From: CAZDQL01 sp964507325
GTDB lineage: Bacteria; Planctomycetota; UBA1135; GCA-002686595
Direction of reading: 5' to 3'
Assembly: GCA_964507325.1 (NCBI GenBank)
Contig: CAZDQL010000014.1
Span: 1 to 64,000, forward strand
DNA length: 64,000 nt
Under the pieces are notes generated by a model. That model did not search any database. It worked only from the letters and a program-made list of their open reading frames with translations, and was not told where the DNA came from. Shown here piece after piece: positions 26,369 to 34,395 of this stretch (within the stretch, counting starts at the first letter, position 1; the number at the start of each line of letters is the position of its first letter). A program made the position numbers and the translations under genes.

Positions 26369-28084
26369 ATGCACCGTCACGTCACACGCGCACTCCTGAA
26401 CCTCGGCTGGCCGCTCCTGGCCGCTGCGACTCCAGCCCTGGGTCAGTGTGAGCCCCGGCTCGACACGCCGGAGGCGGGGCCCCTCGACCGCATCGGCGTC
26501 GCGACGGCCCTGTCGACGGGCGTGGCGCTGGTCGGCGCTCCCTGGGACGGCACCCAGCTCCCGAAGGCGGGGGCGGTGCGGGTCTACCGCCGAGCGGCGA
26601 TGCAGTGGTACCCGGCGACGACGCTCTACGCCTCGGATCCGGGGGTCAACGACCAGTTCGGCACCTCGGTGGCTCTCGATGGGACCACGGCGGTCATCGG
26701 CACCCCCCTGGAGGACGAGGCCGGCTCCGCCGCCGGCGCGGTCTACGTCTTCGAGGCGCAGGGCGGAATCCTGGTGGAGGTCGCCAAGCTCCTGGCCTCC
26801 GACGCGCAGCCGGGGGACGAGTTCGGCTTCGCGCTGGCCCTCGAGGGCGAGCGCCTGCTGGTCGGCGCCCGCTACGGAGACGCCCCCGGGGTCCCCGACG
26901 CGGGGGCCGCCTACGTCTTCGAGAGGGTCGGCGGGACCTGGCAGGAGGTGGCCAAGCTCCACGCAGGCGACCCGGGAGCGATCGACTACTTCGGCAAGTC
27001 GGTGGCCCTCTCCGGGGAGGTGGCGCTGGTCGGAGCCTTCGGCGACGACGACCTGGGCAGCGGCACGGGGTCGGCCTACGTCTTCCGGGGCTCGGCGGGG
27101 TGGGTCCAGGAGCAGAAGCTGATGGCCGCGGACGCGGAACCGATCGACTACTTCGGGTTCGCGGTGGCGGCCCAGGGAGACACGCTGGCGGTGAGCGCCA
27201 CGGGCTGGGACGGCAACGCCAGCGACGAGGGAGCGATCTACGTCTACCGCTACGCCGCGGGGAGCTGGCATCAGGTGCAGCGCCTCAAGGGCCAGGAGGA
27301 GGGCGCGCAACTGGGGAGCGCGGTGGCGCTCTCCGGAGAGCGGCTGCTGGCGTCCTCGGTCCGCGGGGACGGCCGGATGGCCGACAGCGGGGTGGCGCGG
27401 GTGTTCCTCGATCAGGGGGGCAGCTTCTCCACCGCGGAGCGACTGGTCGCCTACGACGGCGAGACCGACGACCACTTCGGCGGGGCGCTGGCCCTGGACG
27501 GGGACTTCGCCCTGATCGGCGCCGAGGGGGAGGAGCTCCACGGACCCTGGGCGGGGGCCGCCTACGCCTTCGACCTGCCCTTCACCGACCTGGACGTGGA
27601 TGGGATTCCGGACAGCTGCAAGGTGGGCCTGGGCTTCTGTTGGTGCGGTCAGACCTCCTCCTGCGACAACCTGAGCTCCACCGGGGGCTGCGCCAATTCC
27701 ACCGGCCGCGGCGCGCTCTTGGAGGCGACGGGGTCGACCCGGGTGGCCACCGACGACCTGGTGCTCGTCGCGAGCGAGCTCCCCGCGTCGGGCTTCGGCC
27801 TGGTGTTCATGGGTCCCTGGCCCCTCCCCCCCGCGCCCCTGGCGGATGGGCTGCTCTGCATCTCGAGCCCCATCTTCCGCTTCCCCGCCCGCGCCATCGC
27901 GGGCGGCGGGACCCTGACCGAAGGCCCGGGATTGGTGGCCCACACCCACGCCAATTTCCCGAGCGGGGGGTGGATCACGGCGGGCCAGACCTGGCTCTTC
28001 CAGACCTGGTACCGGGATCCGAAGGGCCCCTGCGGCCAGGGTTCGAACACGACCAACGGGAGGGCGATCCTCTTCCTGCCGTGA
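26369..28084 (+). CDS. secreted FG-GAP beta-propeller protein
   Basis: A 571-residue exported protein. After the N-terminal signal (LLNLGWPLLAAATPALG) it has about seven repeats of roughly 55 residues with the pattern 'D-FG-SVAL-G-ALVGA' ('INDQFGTSVALDGTTAVIGT'-like and 'IDYFGKSVALSGEVALVGA'), an integrin-type FG-GAP propeller. A calcium-loop-like 'DLDVDGIPDSC' is followed by a Cys cluster and a C-terminal domain (about 425-571) with 'WITAGQTWLFQTWYRDP', related to the C-terminus of the protein at 52-1137. GGGGAG lies 8-9 nt before the start. It is probably located at the cell surface. A 6-bp hairpin follows the stop (28085-28099). Confidence 0.82.
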   Translation: MHRHVTRALLNLGWPLLAAATPALGQCEPRLDTPEAGPLDRIGVATALSTGVALVGAPWDGTQLPKAGAVRVYRRAAMQWYPATTLYASDPGVNDQFGTSVALDGTTAVIGTPLEDEAGSAAGAVYVFEAQGGILVEVAKLLASDAQPGDEFGFALALEGERLLVGARYGDAPGVPDAGAAYVFERVGGTWQEVAKLHAGDPGAIDYFGKSVALSGEVALVGAFGDDDLGSGTGSAYVFRGSAGWVQEQKLMAADAEPIDYFGFAVAAQGDTLAVSATGWDGNASDEGAIYVYRYAAGSWHQVQRLKGQEEGAQLGSAVALSGERLLASSVRGDGRMADSGVARVFLDQGGSFSTAERLVAYDGETDDHFGGALALDGDFALIGAEGEELHGPWAGAAYAFDLPFTDLDVDGIPDSCKVGLGFCWCGQTSSCDNLSSTGGCANSTGRGALLEATGSTRVATDDLVLVASELPASGFGLVFMGPWPLPPAPLADGLLCISSPIFRFPARAIAGGGTLTEGPGLVAHTHANFPSGGWITAGQTWLFQTWYRDPKGPCGQGSNTTNGRAILFLP

Positions 28085-28099
28085 CCCGCGTCGCGCGGG
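28085..28099 (+). terminator. hairpin immediately after the FG-GAP gene
   Basis: CCCGCG-TCG-CGCGGG directly follows the stop codon. It is a perfect 6-bp GC stem with no T-tract, so a weak terminator or mRNA-end structure. Confidence 0.4.
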
Positions 28100-28150
28100 A
28101 AACGGGCGGATTCCTGGGCCAGCGCTGCGATCGCCGCCGATACTCGGGGC

Positions 28151-28558
28151 GTGGAAGACGACGGCCCCTCAGATCTCGCCATCACGCTGCTGAAGCTGAT
28201 CCTGGTCATGGCGACCTTCCCCGTCTGGGGTCCCTTCGTGAGGGCCCTCTGGAAGGAGTTCACGGACGCCATGCGGGCCGACGGAGGGCTCTGGGGGCAG
28301 GCTCCCACGCCGAGGCAGAGGCGCGAGATCGAGGCGGACATCGAGGCGCAGGAGGACCCCCGCCAGGTTCACGAGCCGATCGCCCACTGGCGCTCGGCGC
28401 AGGGCAAGGGGCCCGGCGCTCCGCGAGGGCTCGCCCGCTCCCCCGACCGCGCCGCGAGCCCCCCCCGCGGCGGCGTCCAGACGGGCATCCAGCCGCGCCG
28501 CTTCCACACCGACCGACGGCCGGCCGCCGGCCCCCCCGGCCGACCGCGCTTCAGGTGA
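28151..28558 (+). CDS. small single-span membrane protein, unknown
   Basis: A 135-residue protein of unrecognised family starting with GTG. An N-terminal hydrophobic segment (AITLLKLILVMATFPVWGPF, about 10-29) predicts one membrane span. The next 40 residues are charged and helical (QRREIEADIEAQEDP), and the rest is a Pro/Arg/Gly-rich tail that may be disordered. GATACT lies just before the GTG and could act as a -10 element. It is 40 bp ahead of the tubby-like pair. The composition of the C-terminal half is poor evidence for coding, so the 3' part is uncertain. Confidence 0.5.
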   Translation: MEDDGPSDLAITLLKLILVMATFPVWGPFVRALWKEFTDAMRADGGLWGQAPTPRQRREIEADIEAQEDPRQVHEPIAHWRSAQGKGPGAPRGLARSPDRAASPPRGGVQTGIQPRRFHTDRRPAAGPPGRPRFR

Positions 28559-28598
28559 TCCGGGCGAATGGGAGGCGCCCTGGGGCGAAGCTCCGGCG

Positions 28599-29114
28599 AT
28601 GACCGAGCCCCCCCATGAGCTCAGCGAACGCGCCGTCGTGCGCGGATTCGGCTTCGGGAACGACCTGGAGCTCTTCGACTTCGACGAGGACGAGCCCTTC
28701 GAGCTCCTCCACTTCGACCGCAACTACTCGGGGGCCCGCTTCGGCGACGGCTACCGGGTCGAGCGCCGCGGGTGGCACCGGCGGGACCTGCTCCTCACCC
28801 AGGGCGGACGCCCGCTGGCGAAGGCTCGGCGCCGGGGCTGGGCCGCGAGACCCCGCCTGCGACTCGATTGGCTCGGGCAGCCGCTCGAGATGGAGCTCCG
28901 CCTCGACCGGGTCTGGGAGGTCCTGGAGGACGGGGCGCTGATCGGCACCCTGAGCCCACTCCTCGGATCCCACGAGCGCTACGACGTGGAATTCGAGAGC
29001 GGTACGAGCGACGAGTTGCTCTGCTTCGCGGTGGCGGTGGCGGAGCTGACGCGCCACCATCCCCTGCTGCGCCTCGCGCGCCTCGTGACCTTCGACCTCT
29101 TCCAACGCCAGTGA
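28599..29114 (+). CDS. tubby-like/LURP-related beta protein, copy 1
   Basis: A 171-residue cytoplasmic protein with no signal or span. Repeating short strands such as 'LLLTQGGRPLAKARRR', 'LRLDWLGQPLEMELRL', 'VWEVLEDGALIGTLSP' suggest the tubby-C/LURP-one (scramblase-like) fold, ending in a helix ('ELLCFAVAVAELTRHH'). The adjacent gene at 29111 has the same order of strands and the same final helix, so they appear to be tandem paralogues. The stop codon overlaps the GTG start of the second copy (GTGA). Function is unknown; the fold assignment is an inference from the pattern. Confidence 0.6.
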   Translation: MTEPPHELSERAVVRGFGFGNDLELFDFDEDEPFELLHFDRNYSGARFGDGYRVERRGWHRRDLLLTQGGRPLAKARRRGWAARPRLRLDWLGQPLEMELRLDRVWEVLEDGALIGTLSPLLGSHERYDVEFESGTSDELLCFAVAVAELTRHHPLLRLARLVTFDLFQRQ

Positions 29115-29632
29115 CTGCCCTCTCGAAAGCCACCGTCACCCAGCTCGACGCCACGCCGACCTCCTGGCTGGCGACCACCTACGACGTGCGCGGCGGAACC
29201 GCCGGCCTGGCGCGCCTGCGCGTGCGTTGGACGAGCGGCGAGGCCAGCCTGCGGATCGGGAGTCGGCGCTACCGGTGGACACGCGTGGGGAGGCCCGGGG
29301 GTCCGTGGCGGATGGAACGCCGCGGCCACCCCGTCGCGCTCGCCCACGACCGCTCCCTCTTGGCGCCCTCCTTCGCGATTCGGTTCGCCGGCCAGCGCTA
29401 CGAGCTGCGCGCTCGGCCGGGCCGGCGCGCCTTCCGAGTCGAGAGGAACGGGCGCGCGATCGGCGCGATCGAGCCGGTGGCCTGGTACTCCCGGCACGCG
29501 CGACTGACCGTGCGCGAGGGACTGCCCGAGGAGCTGGCGTACTTCCTGGTGTTCCTGGTTCTGGCCTCCTGGCAAACCCACCTGCGCTGGGGCCGGATGG
29601 CCACCCAGATGCTCGGCCCAACCACCCCCTGA
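29111..29632 (+). CDS. tubby-like/LURP-related beta protein, copy 2
   Basis: A 173-residue paralogue of the preceding gene, translationally coupled through a GTGA overlap. Matching features are 'GHPVALAHDRSLLAPSF', 'FAIRFAGQRYELRAR', 'FRVERNGRAIGAIEP' and the final 'ELAYFLVFLVLASWQTH', which here is hydrophobic enough to contact the membrane. No GTG or ATG further downstream keeps the first strands, so GTG 29111 is preferred. The cytochrome gene starts 8 bp after the stop. Function is unknown. Confidence 0.6.
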   Translation: MTALSKATVTQLDATPTSWLATTYDVRGGTAGLARLRVRWTSGEASLRIGSRRYRWTRVGRPGGPWRMERRGHPVALAHDRSLLAPSFAIRFAGQRYELRARPGRRAFRVERNGRAIGAIEPVAWYSRHARLTVREGLPEELAYFLVFLVLASWQTHLRWGRMATQMLGPTTP

Positions 29633-29640
29633 ATCCCCCC

Positions 29641-30465
29641 ATGCCCCCCACGCTCCGCTCTCCGTTCCTCGTCGGGCTCCTGCTCTCGTCGACCGGGCTC
29701 GGTCTCGCCGCCGAGGCGACCGCCCAGGAGGATCCGGCCCAGCTCATCGAGCGGGTCACGGCGATCTTCGAGGCGAGCTGCGCCCCCTGCCACAACCCCG
29801 ACGCCGAGTTGCCCGGAGCCGCGGAGGCCTGGGACGGCGCCCGCGATCTGCGCGCCACGGCGGCCAACCGCCTGCTGGTCACGCCCGGGGATCCCGAGCA
29901 ATCGCTCCTCTACCGGGAGGTCGAGGAGGGATCGATGCCCCCCGGAGGGGTCGGGATCCCGCCCCTCACGGAGGAGGAGCGCGCGGACCTCGCGGCCTGG
30001 ATCGCCGACGTCACGCTCCTGTCGGAGGAGGTTCTGGGCGCGGCCGCTCCCGAGTCCACGGTGGGGGTCGGCGGGACCACCACCCCGCCCCGCGGCTGGT
30101 CGCTGGGGCGCATGCACACCCCCCTGGTGGCCTTTCCGATCGTGCTCCTGGTCGCGGCCCTGATCGCCGACCTGCTGCGCCGCCGGCGCGCCGCCCACTT
30201 CTGCCTGGGCTTGGGGACCCTCTCCGCCTTCCTCGCCGCCGCGGTGGGCCGGGCGGCCGCCAGCTGGATCGGCGCGACGGGGACGACGTTCCTCGCGCAC
30301 GCGGTCCTCGGGGTGGCGGCCGCGGTCCTGGCGCTCGTCACCCTGATCTTCTACGCCGGGAGCGCGAAGGAGGAGCCGGCGACCCCCGTTGCCGTGCGGT
30401 GGCTGATGGTCGTGACCGTGGTCGCCGTCCTCGCGACCGGGTACTGGGGCGGGAAGCTCGGCTGA
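29641..30465 (+). CDS. membrane-bound c-type cytochrome with four-span domain
   Basis: A 274-residue electron-transfer protein. A signal peptide (FLVGLLLSSTGLGLAAEA) precedes a planctomycete-type cytochrome c domain: heme-binding 'CAPCH' near residue 42 and a likely axial Met in 'EEGSMPPGG', closed by 'LTEEERADLAAWI'. Four hydrophobic segments follow (for example 'LVAFPIVLLVAALIADLL' and 'FLAHAVLGVAAAVLALVTLIF'), in the manner of DUF2231-like membrane domains. It would sit in the inner membrane with the heme in the periplasm. The redox partner is unknown; it is not next to other respiratory genes. Confidence 0.85.
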   Translation: MPPTLRSPFLVGLLLSSTGLGLAAEATAQEDPAQLIERVTAIFEASCAPCHNPDAELPGAAEAWDGARDLRATAANRLLVTPGDPEQSLLYREVEEGSMPPGGVGIPPLTEEERADLAAWIADVTLLSEEVLGAAAPESTVGVGGTTTPPRGWSLGRMHTPLVAFPIVLLVAALIADLLRRRRAAHFCLGLGTLSAFLAAAVGRAAASWIGATGTTFLAHAVLGVAAAVLALVTLIFYAGSAKEEPATPVAVRWLMVVTVVAVLATGYWGGKLG

Positions 30466-30469
30466 CCCC

Positions 30470-30504
30470 CTGCCATTTCGGCGTCATGGCCTGCCATATC
30501 GGCG
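30470..30504 (+). promoter_or_regulatory. paired direct repeats upstream of hsp20
   Basis: CTGCCATTTCGGCG (30470-30483) and CTGCCATATCGGCG (30491-30504) differ at one base and are spaced 21 bp start to start, two helical turns. They lie 44-78 bp upstream of the sigma-54-like promoter, the usual place for enhancer-binding activator sites. Confidence 0.55.
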
Positions 30505-30546
30505 CCAGCGAAGCAGCCTGAGGGGCCCCAGGGAGCTCCCACGGCG

Positions 30547-30562
30547 TGGCACGCCCTTTGTT
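30547..30562 (+). promoter_or_regulatory. sigma-54-type (-24/-12) promoter of hsp20
   Basis: TGGCACGCCCTTTGTT matches the RpoN consensus TGGCACG-N4-TTGCW with only the -12 C changed to T. The hsp20 start is about 77 nt downstream. GGCAGAACC occurs twice in the leader (30601-30609 and 30613-30621). Confidence 0.6.
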
Positions 30563-30638
30563 CTTGGGCAGGCGGGTCCGCCCCTCACCGGGCCCAATCC
30601 GGCAGAACCACAGGCAGAACCGAGGAGCGTATCGAACC

Positions 30639-31088
30639 ATGCGACGCAACTGCACCACCCCCGCCCGCGCCCTGAGCACTCTCGAGCAGGGTCTCGGCCA
30701 CTTCTTCAACGGGTTCTTCGAGCCCTTCCCCGCCTCCGACTCCCGCCACTTCGCCGCGCCGATCGACCTGGTCGAGACGCCCGAGGGCTGGAGCCTGACG
30801 GTCGACCTCCCCGGGGTCTCCGAGGAGGACGTCTCGATCTCCCTCGACGAGGGGCTCCTCGAGCTCACCGCCGAGCGGCCCCGCCCGACCTTCGGCGACG
30901 AGGACCAGCCTCGCCACCTGGAGCGCCGCTACGGCACTCTTACTCGGCGGCTGCGCCTCCCCCAGAACGTCGATCGGGAGGGGATCGAGGCCGAGCTCAC
31001 CGACGGCGTCCTGCGCCTCCAGCTCCCCAAGAAGCCCGAGGCGCGCCCGCAGCGCATCGAGATCCGTCGCGGGAATCCCTCGAGCTGA
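30639..31088 (+). CDS. Hsp20/alpha-crystallin small heat-shock protein
   Basis: A cytoplasmic ATP-independent holdase chaperone of 149 residues. An N-terminal arm (LGHFFNGFFEPFP) precedes the alpha-crystallin domain: 'PIDLVETPEGWSLTVDLPGV', 'EEDVSISLDEGLLELTAER', 'RRYGTLTRRLRLPQNVD' and the conserved 'GVLRLQLPK', then a short C-terminal tail ending in charged residues without a clear I-x-I motif. Start ATG 30639 follows a leader with GAGGAG 12-17 nt upstream. A sigma-54-like promoter with paired upstream repeats suggests activator-controlled expression. A strong terminator follows at 31123-31163. Confidence 0.92.
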   Translation: MRRNCTTPARALSTLEQGLGHFFNGFFEPFPASDSRHFAAPIDLVETPEGWSLTVDLPGVSEEDVSISLDEGLLELTAERPRPTFGDEDQPRHLERRYGTLTRRLRLPQNVDREGIEAELTDGVLRLQLPKKPEARPQRIEIRRGNPSS

Positions 31089-31122
31089 TCCGACAGCACG
31101 CCGCACCTCCGCGCGGTCCCAC

Positions 31123-31163
31123 GGCGGCCCCCTCCCCTGGCGGGAGCGGGGCCGCCGCCTCTT
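31123..31163 (+). terminator. rho-independent terminator after hsp20
   Basis: GGCGGCCCCCTCCC pairs with GGGAGCGGGGCCGCC across a 5-nt loop, a 14-bp stem with one extra base. It is followed by CTCTTT, a short T-rich stretch. Confidence 0.7.
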
Positions 31164-31228
31164 TCCCTCCAGGATTCGGCCCCCCACGGCCGAAGGTCTC
31201 CAGTGAACCGCCTGCCTACGGAACTCCC

Positions 31229-32074
31229 ATGCAACCGCCCCTCAAGGAGATCCTCCAGGAAGCACGTACTCTCGCGCCCTTCCCGGAGGTGGCCACCCGG
31301 GTCCTGACACTCTCCCAGAGCCCCACGGTGGTGCCGTCGGAACTGATCGAGATCGTCCAGGTGGATCCGGGCCTGACCGCCAAGATCCTCAAGCTCTGCA
31401 ACTCCGCCTACTACGGCTTCCAGCGGGAGATCGCGTCCCTCGAGGAGGCCGGCAACATGCTCGGCGTGCGCGCCCTGGTGAACCTGGTTCTGACCTCCAG
31501 TGCGGGGCGCTACTTCCGCGACTACGGCTCCTCCGACCCCTCCAACCAGCACAACCTCTGGCAGGAGAGCGTCACCCACGCCGTGGCCAGCCGGGTGATC
31601 GCCGACAGCAGCGATTCCGCCGACCAGGAGCGCGCCTACACGGCGGGTCTCCTGCAGAACATCGGGAGCCTGGTCCTGGACCGCTTCTACCGCCAGGGAC
31701 AGGCCTACGTCACCGCGATCGTCGCCCAGGGTTACCCGCTGGTGGAGGCGGAAAAGCTCGCCTTGGGCCTGCATCACGCGGAGCTCGGAGCGCGGCTCAT
31801 GACCCGCTGGGACATGCCGGCGGTCTTGACCGACACGGTGCGCTTCCACCACAACCCCGAGGACGCCACCATCGATCCGGTGCTCACCGCCACGGTCCAC
31901 CTGGCGGAGACGATGGCGGTCGCGCGCCTCAACGGAGAGAACACCGCCCAGTTGACCTACGAGGTCAGCGACGCCGCCCTGGAGCTGACCGGGTTGGATC
32001 CCGGCGACTTCGACGCGATCGGCGTGAACCTGCGCGGGGAGATGGAGCGCGCGCAGGCCGTGCTGGACCTCTGA
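31229..32074 (+). CDS. HDOD-domain signalling protein
   Basis: A 281-residue cytoplasmic protein consisting almost wholly of an HDOD domain, a degenerate HD-type domain found in bacterial signalling. Family landmarks are 'FPEVATRVLTLSQSPTV', 'ELIEIVQVDPGLTAKILKLCNSAYYG', 'LEEAGNMLGVRALVNLVLT' and 'YTAGLLQNIGSLVLDRF'. The catalytic HD pair is replaced ('GLLQNIG'), so phosphodiesterase activity is not expected. Members regulate motility, development or c-di-GMP responses. It is encoded alone, convergent with the tRNA-His gene. Confidence 0.88.
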   Translation: MQPPLKEILQEARTLAPFPEVATRVLTLSQSPTVVPSELIEIVQVDPGLTAKILKLCNSAYYGFQREIASLEEAGNMLGVRALVNLVLTSSAGRYFRDYGSSDPSNQHNLWQESVTHAVASRVIADSSDSADQERAYTAGLLQNIGSLVLDRFYRQGQAYVTAIVAQGYPLVEAEKLALGLHHAELGARLMTRWDMPAVLTDTVRFHHNPEDATIDPVLTATVHLAETMAVARLNGENTAQLTYEVSDAALELTGLDPGDFDAIGVNLRGEMERAQAVLDL

Positions 32075-32120
32075 GCCTCCCCTCCGACCCTCCCCCCGCG
32101 AGACGCGCTGGGAGAGGGGT

Positions 32121-32198
32121 TGGGGTGGGCAAGGGGACTCGAACCCCCGACCTCCAGATCCACAATCTGGCGCTCTAACCGACTGAGCTATGCCCACC
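32121..32198 (-). tRNA. trnH: tRNA-His (anticodon GTG)
   Basis: A full cloverleaf: acceptor GTGGGCA paired with TGCCCAC, D-arm GCTC/GAGC, anticodon arm CCAGA-TTGTGGA-TCTGG with GTG at 32161-32163, a T-arm with TTCGAGT loop, and encoded CCA. An extra 5' G (G-1) faces discriminator C73, the identity element recognised by histidyl-tRNA synthetase. Confidence 0.96.
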
Positions 32199-32291
32199 AG
32201 CCGTGTTCGGAGCGAGAAGAGAATCGTCCGCGACGGTGGGAATGTCAAGCTGTCGAAGGACCGAAGAGAGAAGCCTCCACCCGAGAGCTCC

Positions 32292-32660
32292 GTGAGCCCC
32301 GAGACCCCCGCGCATCCCGAACACCCCGCCGGCGAAGGCGCCGATGCCCCGCGGGCGGAGCTCAATCGGGAGGCGATCGACTACTACCGCCGCCGCTCCC
32401 GCGCTCCCGGCGTGCGGGAGGGGGGCGCGGAGCGCAACTTCTACTGCATGCGGTGTGACGGCGTGATCCCCTTCGATCACGACGCGACCGCGTGTCCCCA
32501 CTGCGGCGCTCCCATCGAGGGGCGGGCGCGCCGCTACTTCAACTGGGTCGAGATCGACGAACTGCCCAGGAGCGACCTGGCAGCGCTGCTGCCGCTCCTG
32601 ATCCCGCTCCTCTTGGTGCTGGCGGTGCTGGGCTGGATCGTGCTCTCCTGGGTGGCGTGA
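32292..32660 (+). CDS. zinc-ribbon protein with C-terminal membrane anchor
   Basis: A 122-residue protein. The N-terminal half is Pro/Glu-rich and probably disordered. Two CxxC knuckles, 'FYCMRCDG' and 'TACPHCGAPI', form a zinc ribbon, and the C-terminus is a single hydrophobic span (LLPLLIPLLLVLAVLGWIVL), so it is a tail-anchored type. GTG 32292 is chosen because the frame upstream runs into the tRNA gene; another GTG could be used. It overlaps the ThiF-like gene by 4 bp (GTGA), suggesting translational coupling. Function is unknown. Confidence 0.65.
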   Translation: MSPETPAHPEHPAGEGADAPRAELNREAIDYYRRRSRAPGVREGGAERNFYCMRCDGVIPFDHDATACPHCGAPIEGRARRYFNWVEIDELPRSDLAALLPLLIPLLLVLAVLGWIVLSWVA

Positions 32661-33673
32661 ATTCGCGACGCTTCGATCGTCAAGTGCGCTTCACCCCCCT
32701 GGGGGAGGCGGGCCAGGAGCGCCTCCAGTCCTCCCAGGTCCTGCTCGTGGGTTGCGGCGCCCTGGGGGGGACGTTGGCCCAGGCCCTCCACCGGGCCGGG
32801 GTGGGCAAGCTCGTCCTCGTCGACCGGGACGTGGTCGAGGAGTCGAACCTGCCGCGCCAGGTGCTCTTCGACGAACGCCACGCTCGGGAGGGGATCCCCA
32901 AGGTCGAGGCGGCGGCGGAGACCCTGCGCCGCGCGGGGGGGCCCAGCGCGCTGGAGCTCCACGCCGACCATCTGGACGCCGACAACATCGCCGACCTGGC
33001 GGCGGGTGCGGACCTGGTGCTGGACGGCACCGACAACCTCCCCACGCGCTACCTCCTGAACGACTACTGCGTGGAAGTGGGGCTCCCCTGGGTCTACGGC
33101 GGGGTGGTGGGCGGCGGCGGTTTGGTGATGCCCGTGCTGCCGGGCCGCGGTCCCTGCCTGCGCTGCATCTTCCGCGACCCGCCTCCCCCTGGGACGCTGC
33201 CCACCTGCGACACCGCCGGGGTGATCGCCCCCGCCGTGGGCGCGGTGGCCTCCCTGCAAGCGGGGCTCGCCCTGCGCCTGCTGGTCGATCCGTCCGCCCT
33301 CGAGCCCGCCCTCCTCGAGGTCGACGCGTGGAACGGCAAGGTGCACCGCGTGCTGGCCCGGCCCGACCCCGACTGCCCCGCCTGCGCACGGGGAGAGCGC
33401 ACCTGGCTCGACGCCCCGGCCACCCAGCAGGCGGTCGTCCTGTGCGGGCGCGAGACGGTGCAGTTGCGCGGGGCGGGCGCAGGTCTGGACCTGGACGCGC
33501 TGGCGCGGCGCCTGGAGGGGCTGGCGGTGGAGCTCCGGCGCGTGGGACCGCTCTTGCGCTTCTCCGTGGACGAGGTGCGACTGACCCTTTTCCCCGACGG
33601 GCGCGCCCTGGTGGAGGGCACCGCCGACCCCGACCGCGCCCTGGCCCTCTACGACCGCTACGTGGGCGCCTGA
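32657..33673 (+). CDS. ThiF/MoeB/HesA-family E1-like adenylyltransferase
   Basis: A 338-residue enzyme that activates the C-terminus of a ubiquitin-like sulfur carrier (ThiS/MoaD type) by adenylation. Visible features are the Rossmann loop 'LLVGCGALGG', 'DRDVVEESNLPRQVLF', 'LDGTDNLPTRYLLND', the zinc-binding 'PCLRC' and 'DCPAC' pairs, and the 'TCDTAGVIAPAVG' region around the catalytic Cys seen in MoeB. A 65-residue C-terminal extension holds a small ubiquitin-like-looking domain ('LRFSVDEVRLTLFPDGRALVEG'), as in HesA/MoeB fusions. It overlaps both neighbours, and the next gene is a molybdopterin-type nucleotidyltransferase, hinting at cofactor synthesis. Confidence 0.85.
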   Translation: MNSRRFDRQVRFTPLGEAGQERLQSSQVLLVGCGALGGTLAQALHRAGVGKLVLVDRDVVEESNLPRQVLFDERHAREGIPKVEAAAETLRRAGGPSALELHADHLDADNIADLAAGADLVLDGTDNLPTRYLLNDYCVEVGLPWVYGGVVGGGGLVMPVLPGRGPCLRCIFRDPPPPGTLPTCDTAGVIAPAVGAVASLQAGLALRLLVDPSALEPALLEVDAWNGKVHRVLARPDPDCPACARGERTWLDAPATQQAVVLCGRETVQLRGAGAGLDLDALARRLEGLAVELRRVGPLLRFSVDEVRLTLFPDGRALVEGTADPDRALALYDRYVGA

Positions 33674-34323
33674 TGCCGGCCCCCCCGAGCCTGGTCGTGC
33701 TGGCCGCCGGCGCCTCCCGGCGCCTCGGCGAGCCCAAGGCGCTGGTCGAGCTCGCGGGGCGCACCGCCCTCGAGCGTCTGCTCGCAGCGGGGCGCGCCCT
33801 GGGGAGCGGGCCAGAGGAGCCCCTCCCCCTGGTCGTGGTCGGAGCCCACCACGACGCGATCCGCGCCCACCTGGCGGGTGGCGTCGTGGAGCCCTGCTTC
33901 AATCCCGACTGGGCGGCGGGGCGCACCGGGAGCGTGGCCCTGGCCGCGCGGCGGCGAGAGGGGCGCGACCTCTGCGTGGCCCCCATCGACTGCCCCCTGG
34001 TGGCCCCCGCCACCTTCGAGGCCCTGGCGCGCGCCTGGGACTCCGCGGGAGCGCCCTCCAGGGGCTGGCTGGCCCCCGGGGTGACGACCTCCGACGGGGA
34101 ACGGCCCCGCTTCGGGCACCCGGTGGTGGTGGGTCGCGACCTGGCCCGGGACCTGGTCGACTTCGATCCCGCAGAGCCCCTCCGGAGCCTGAGGGAGCGG
34201 GCAGAGCCCCTGCTGGCCGTCTCGGTCGGAGACCGCGCCGTACTGGACGATTTGGACACCCCCGCGGACCTCTCCCGACTTCGCGCCCAAGCCGCCGATC
34301 GACCTTCAGACGCTCCCCATTGA
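33673..34323 (+). CDS. MobA/MocA-like nucleotidyltransferase
   Basis: A 216-residue GT-A fold nucleotidyltransferase. The N-terminal signature 'VLAAGASRRLGEPKAL' binds the nucleotide, and 'LCVAPIDCPLVAP' contains the metal-binding Asp. Length and motifs fit the MobA/MocA group that transfers GMP or CMP to molybdopterin; some relatives act on other cofactors or sugars. Its start overlaps the ThiF-like stop by one base (TGATG), implying coupling. No other molybdenum cofactor genes are in the window, so the substrate is inferred. Confidence 0.75.
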   Translation: MPAPPSLVVLAAGASRRLGEPKALVELAGRTALERLLAAGRALGSGPEEPLPLVVVGAHHDAIRAHLAGGVVEPCFNPDWAAGRTGSVALAARRREGRDLCVAPIDCPLVAPATFEALARAWDSAGAPSRGWLAPGVTTSDGERPRFGHPVVVGRDLARDLVDFDPAEPLRSLRERAEPLLAVSVGDRAVLDDLDTPADLSRLRAQAADRPSDAPH

Positions 34324-34395
34324 GGGTCGAAAACTGTCCGCGGGTGGTTCCGCCGGGACTCCGTTCCCGGGGTGCGCTACCCCTACAGGTCTCCA

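Noticed and set aside
30601..30621. GGCAGAACC direct repeat as an operator
   Set aside because: It lies downstream of the promoter, is only 9 bp and occurs twice; too little to call a site.
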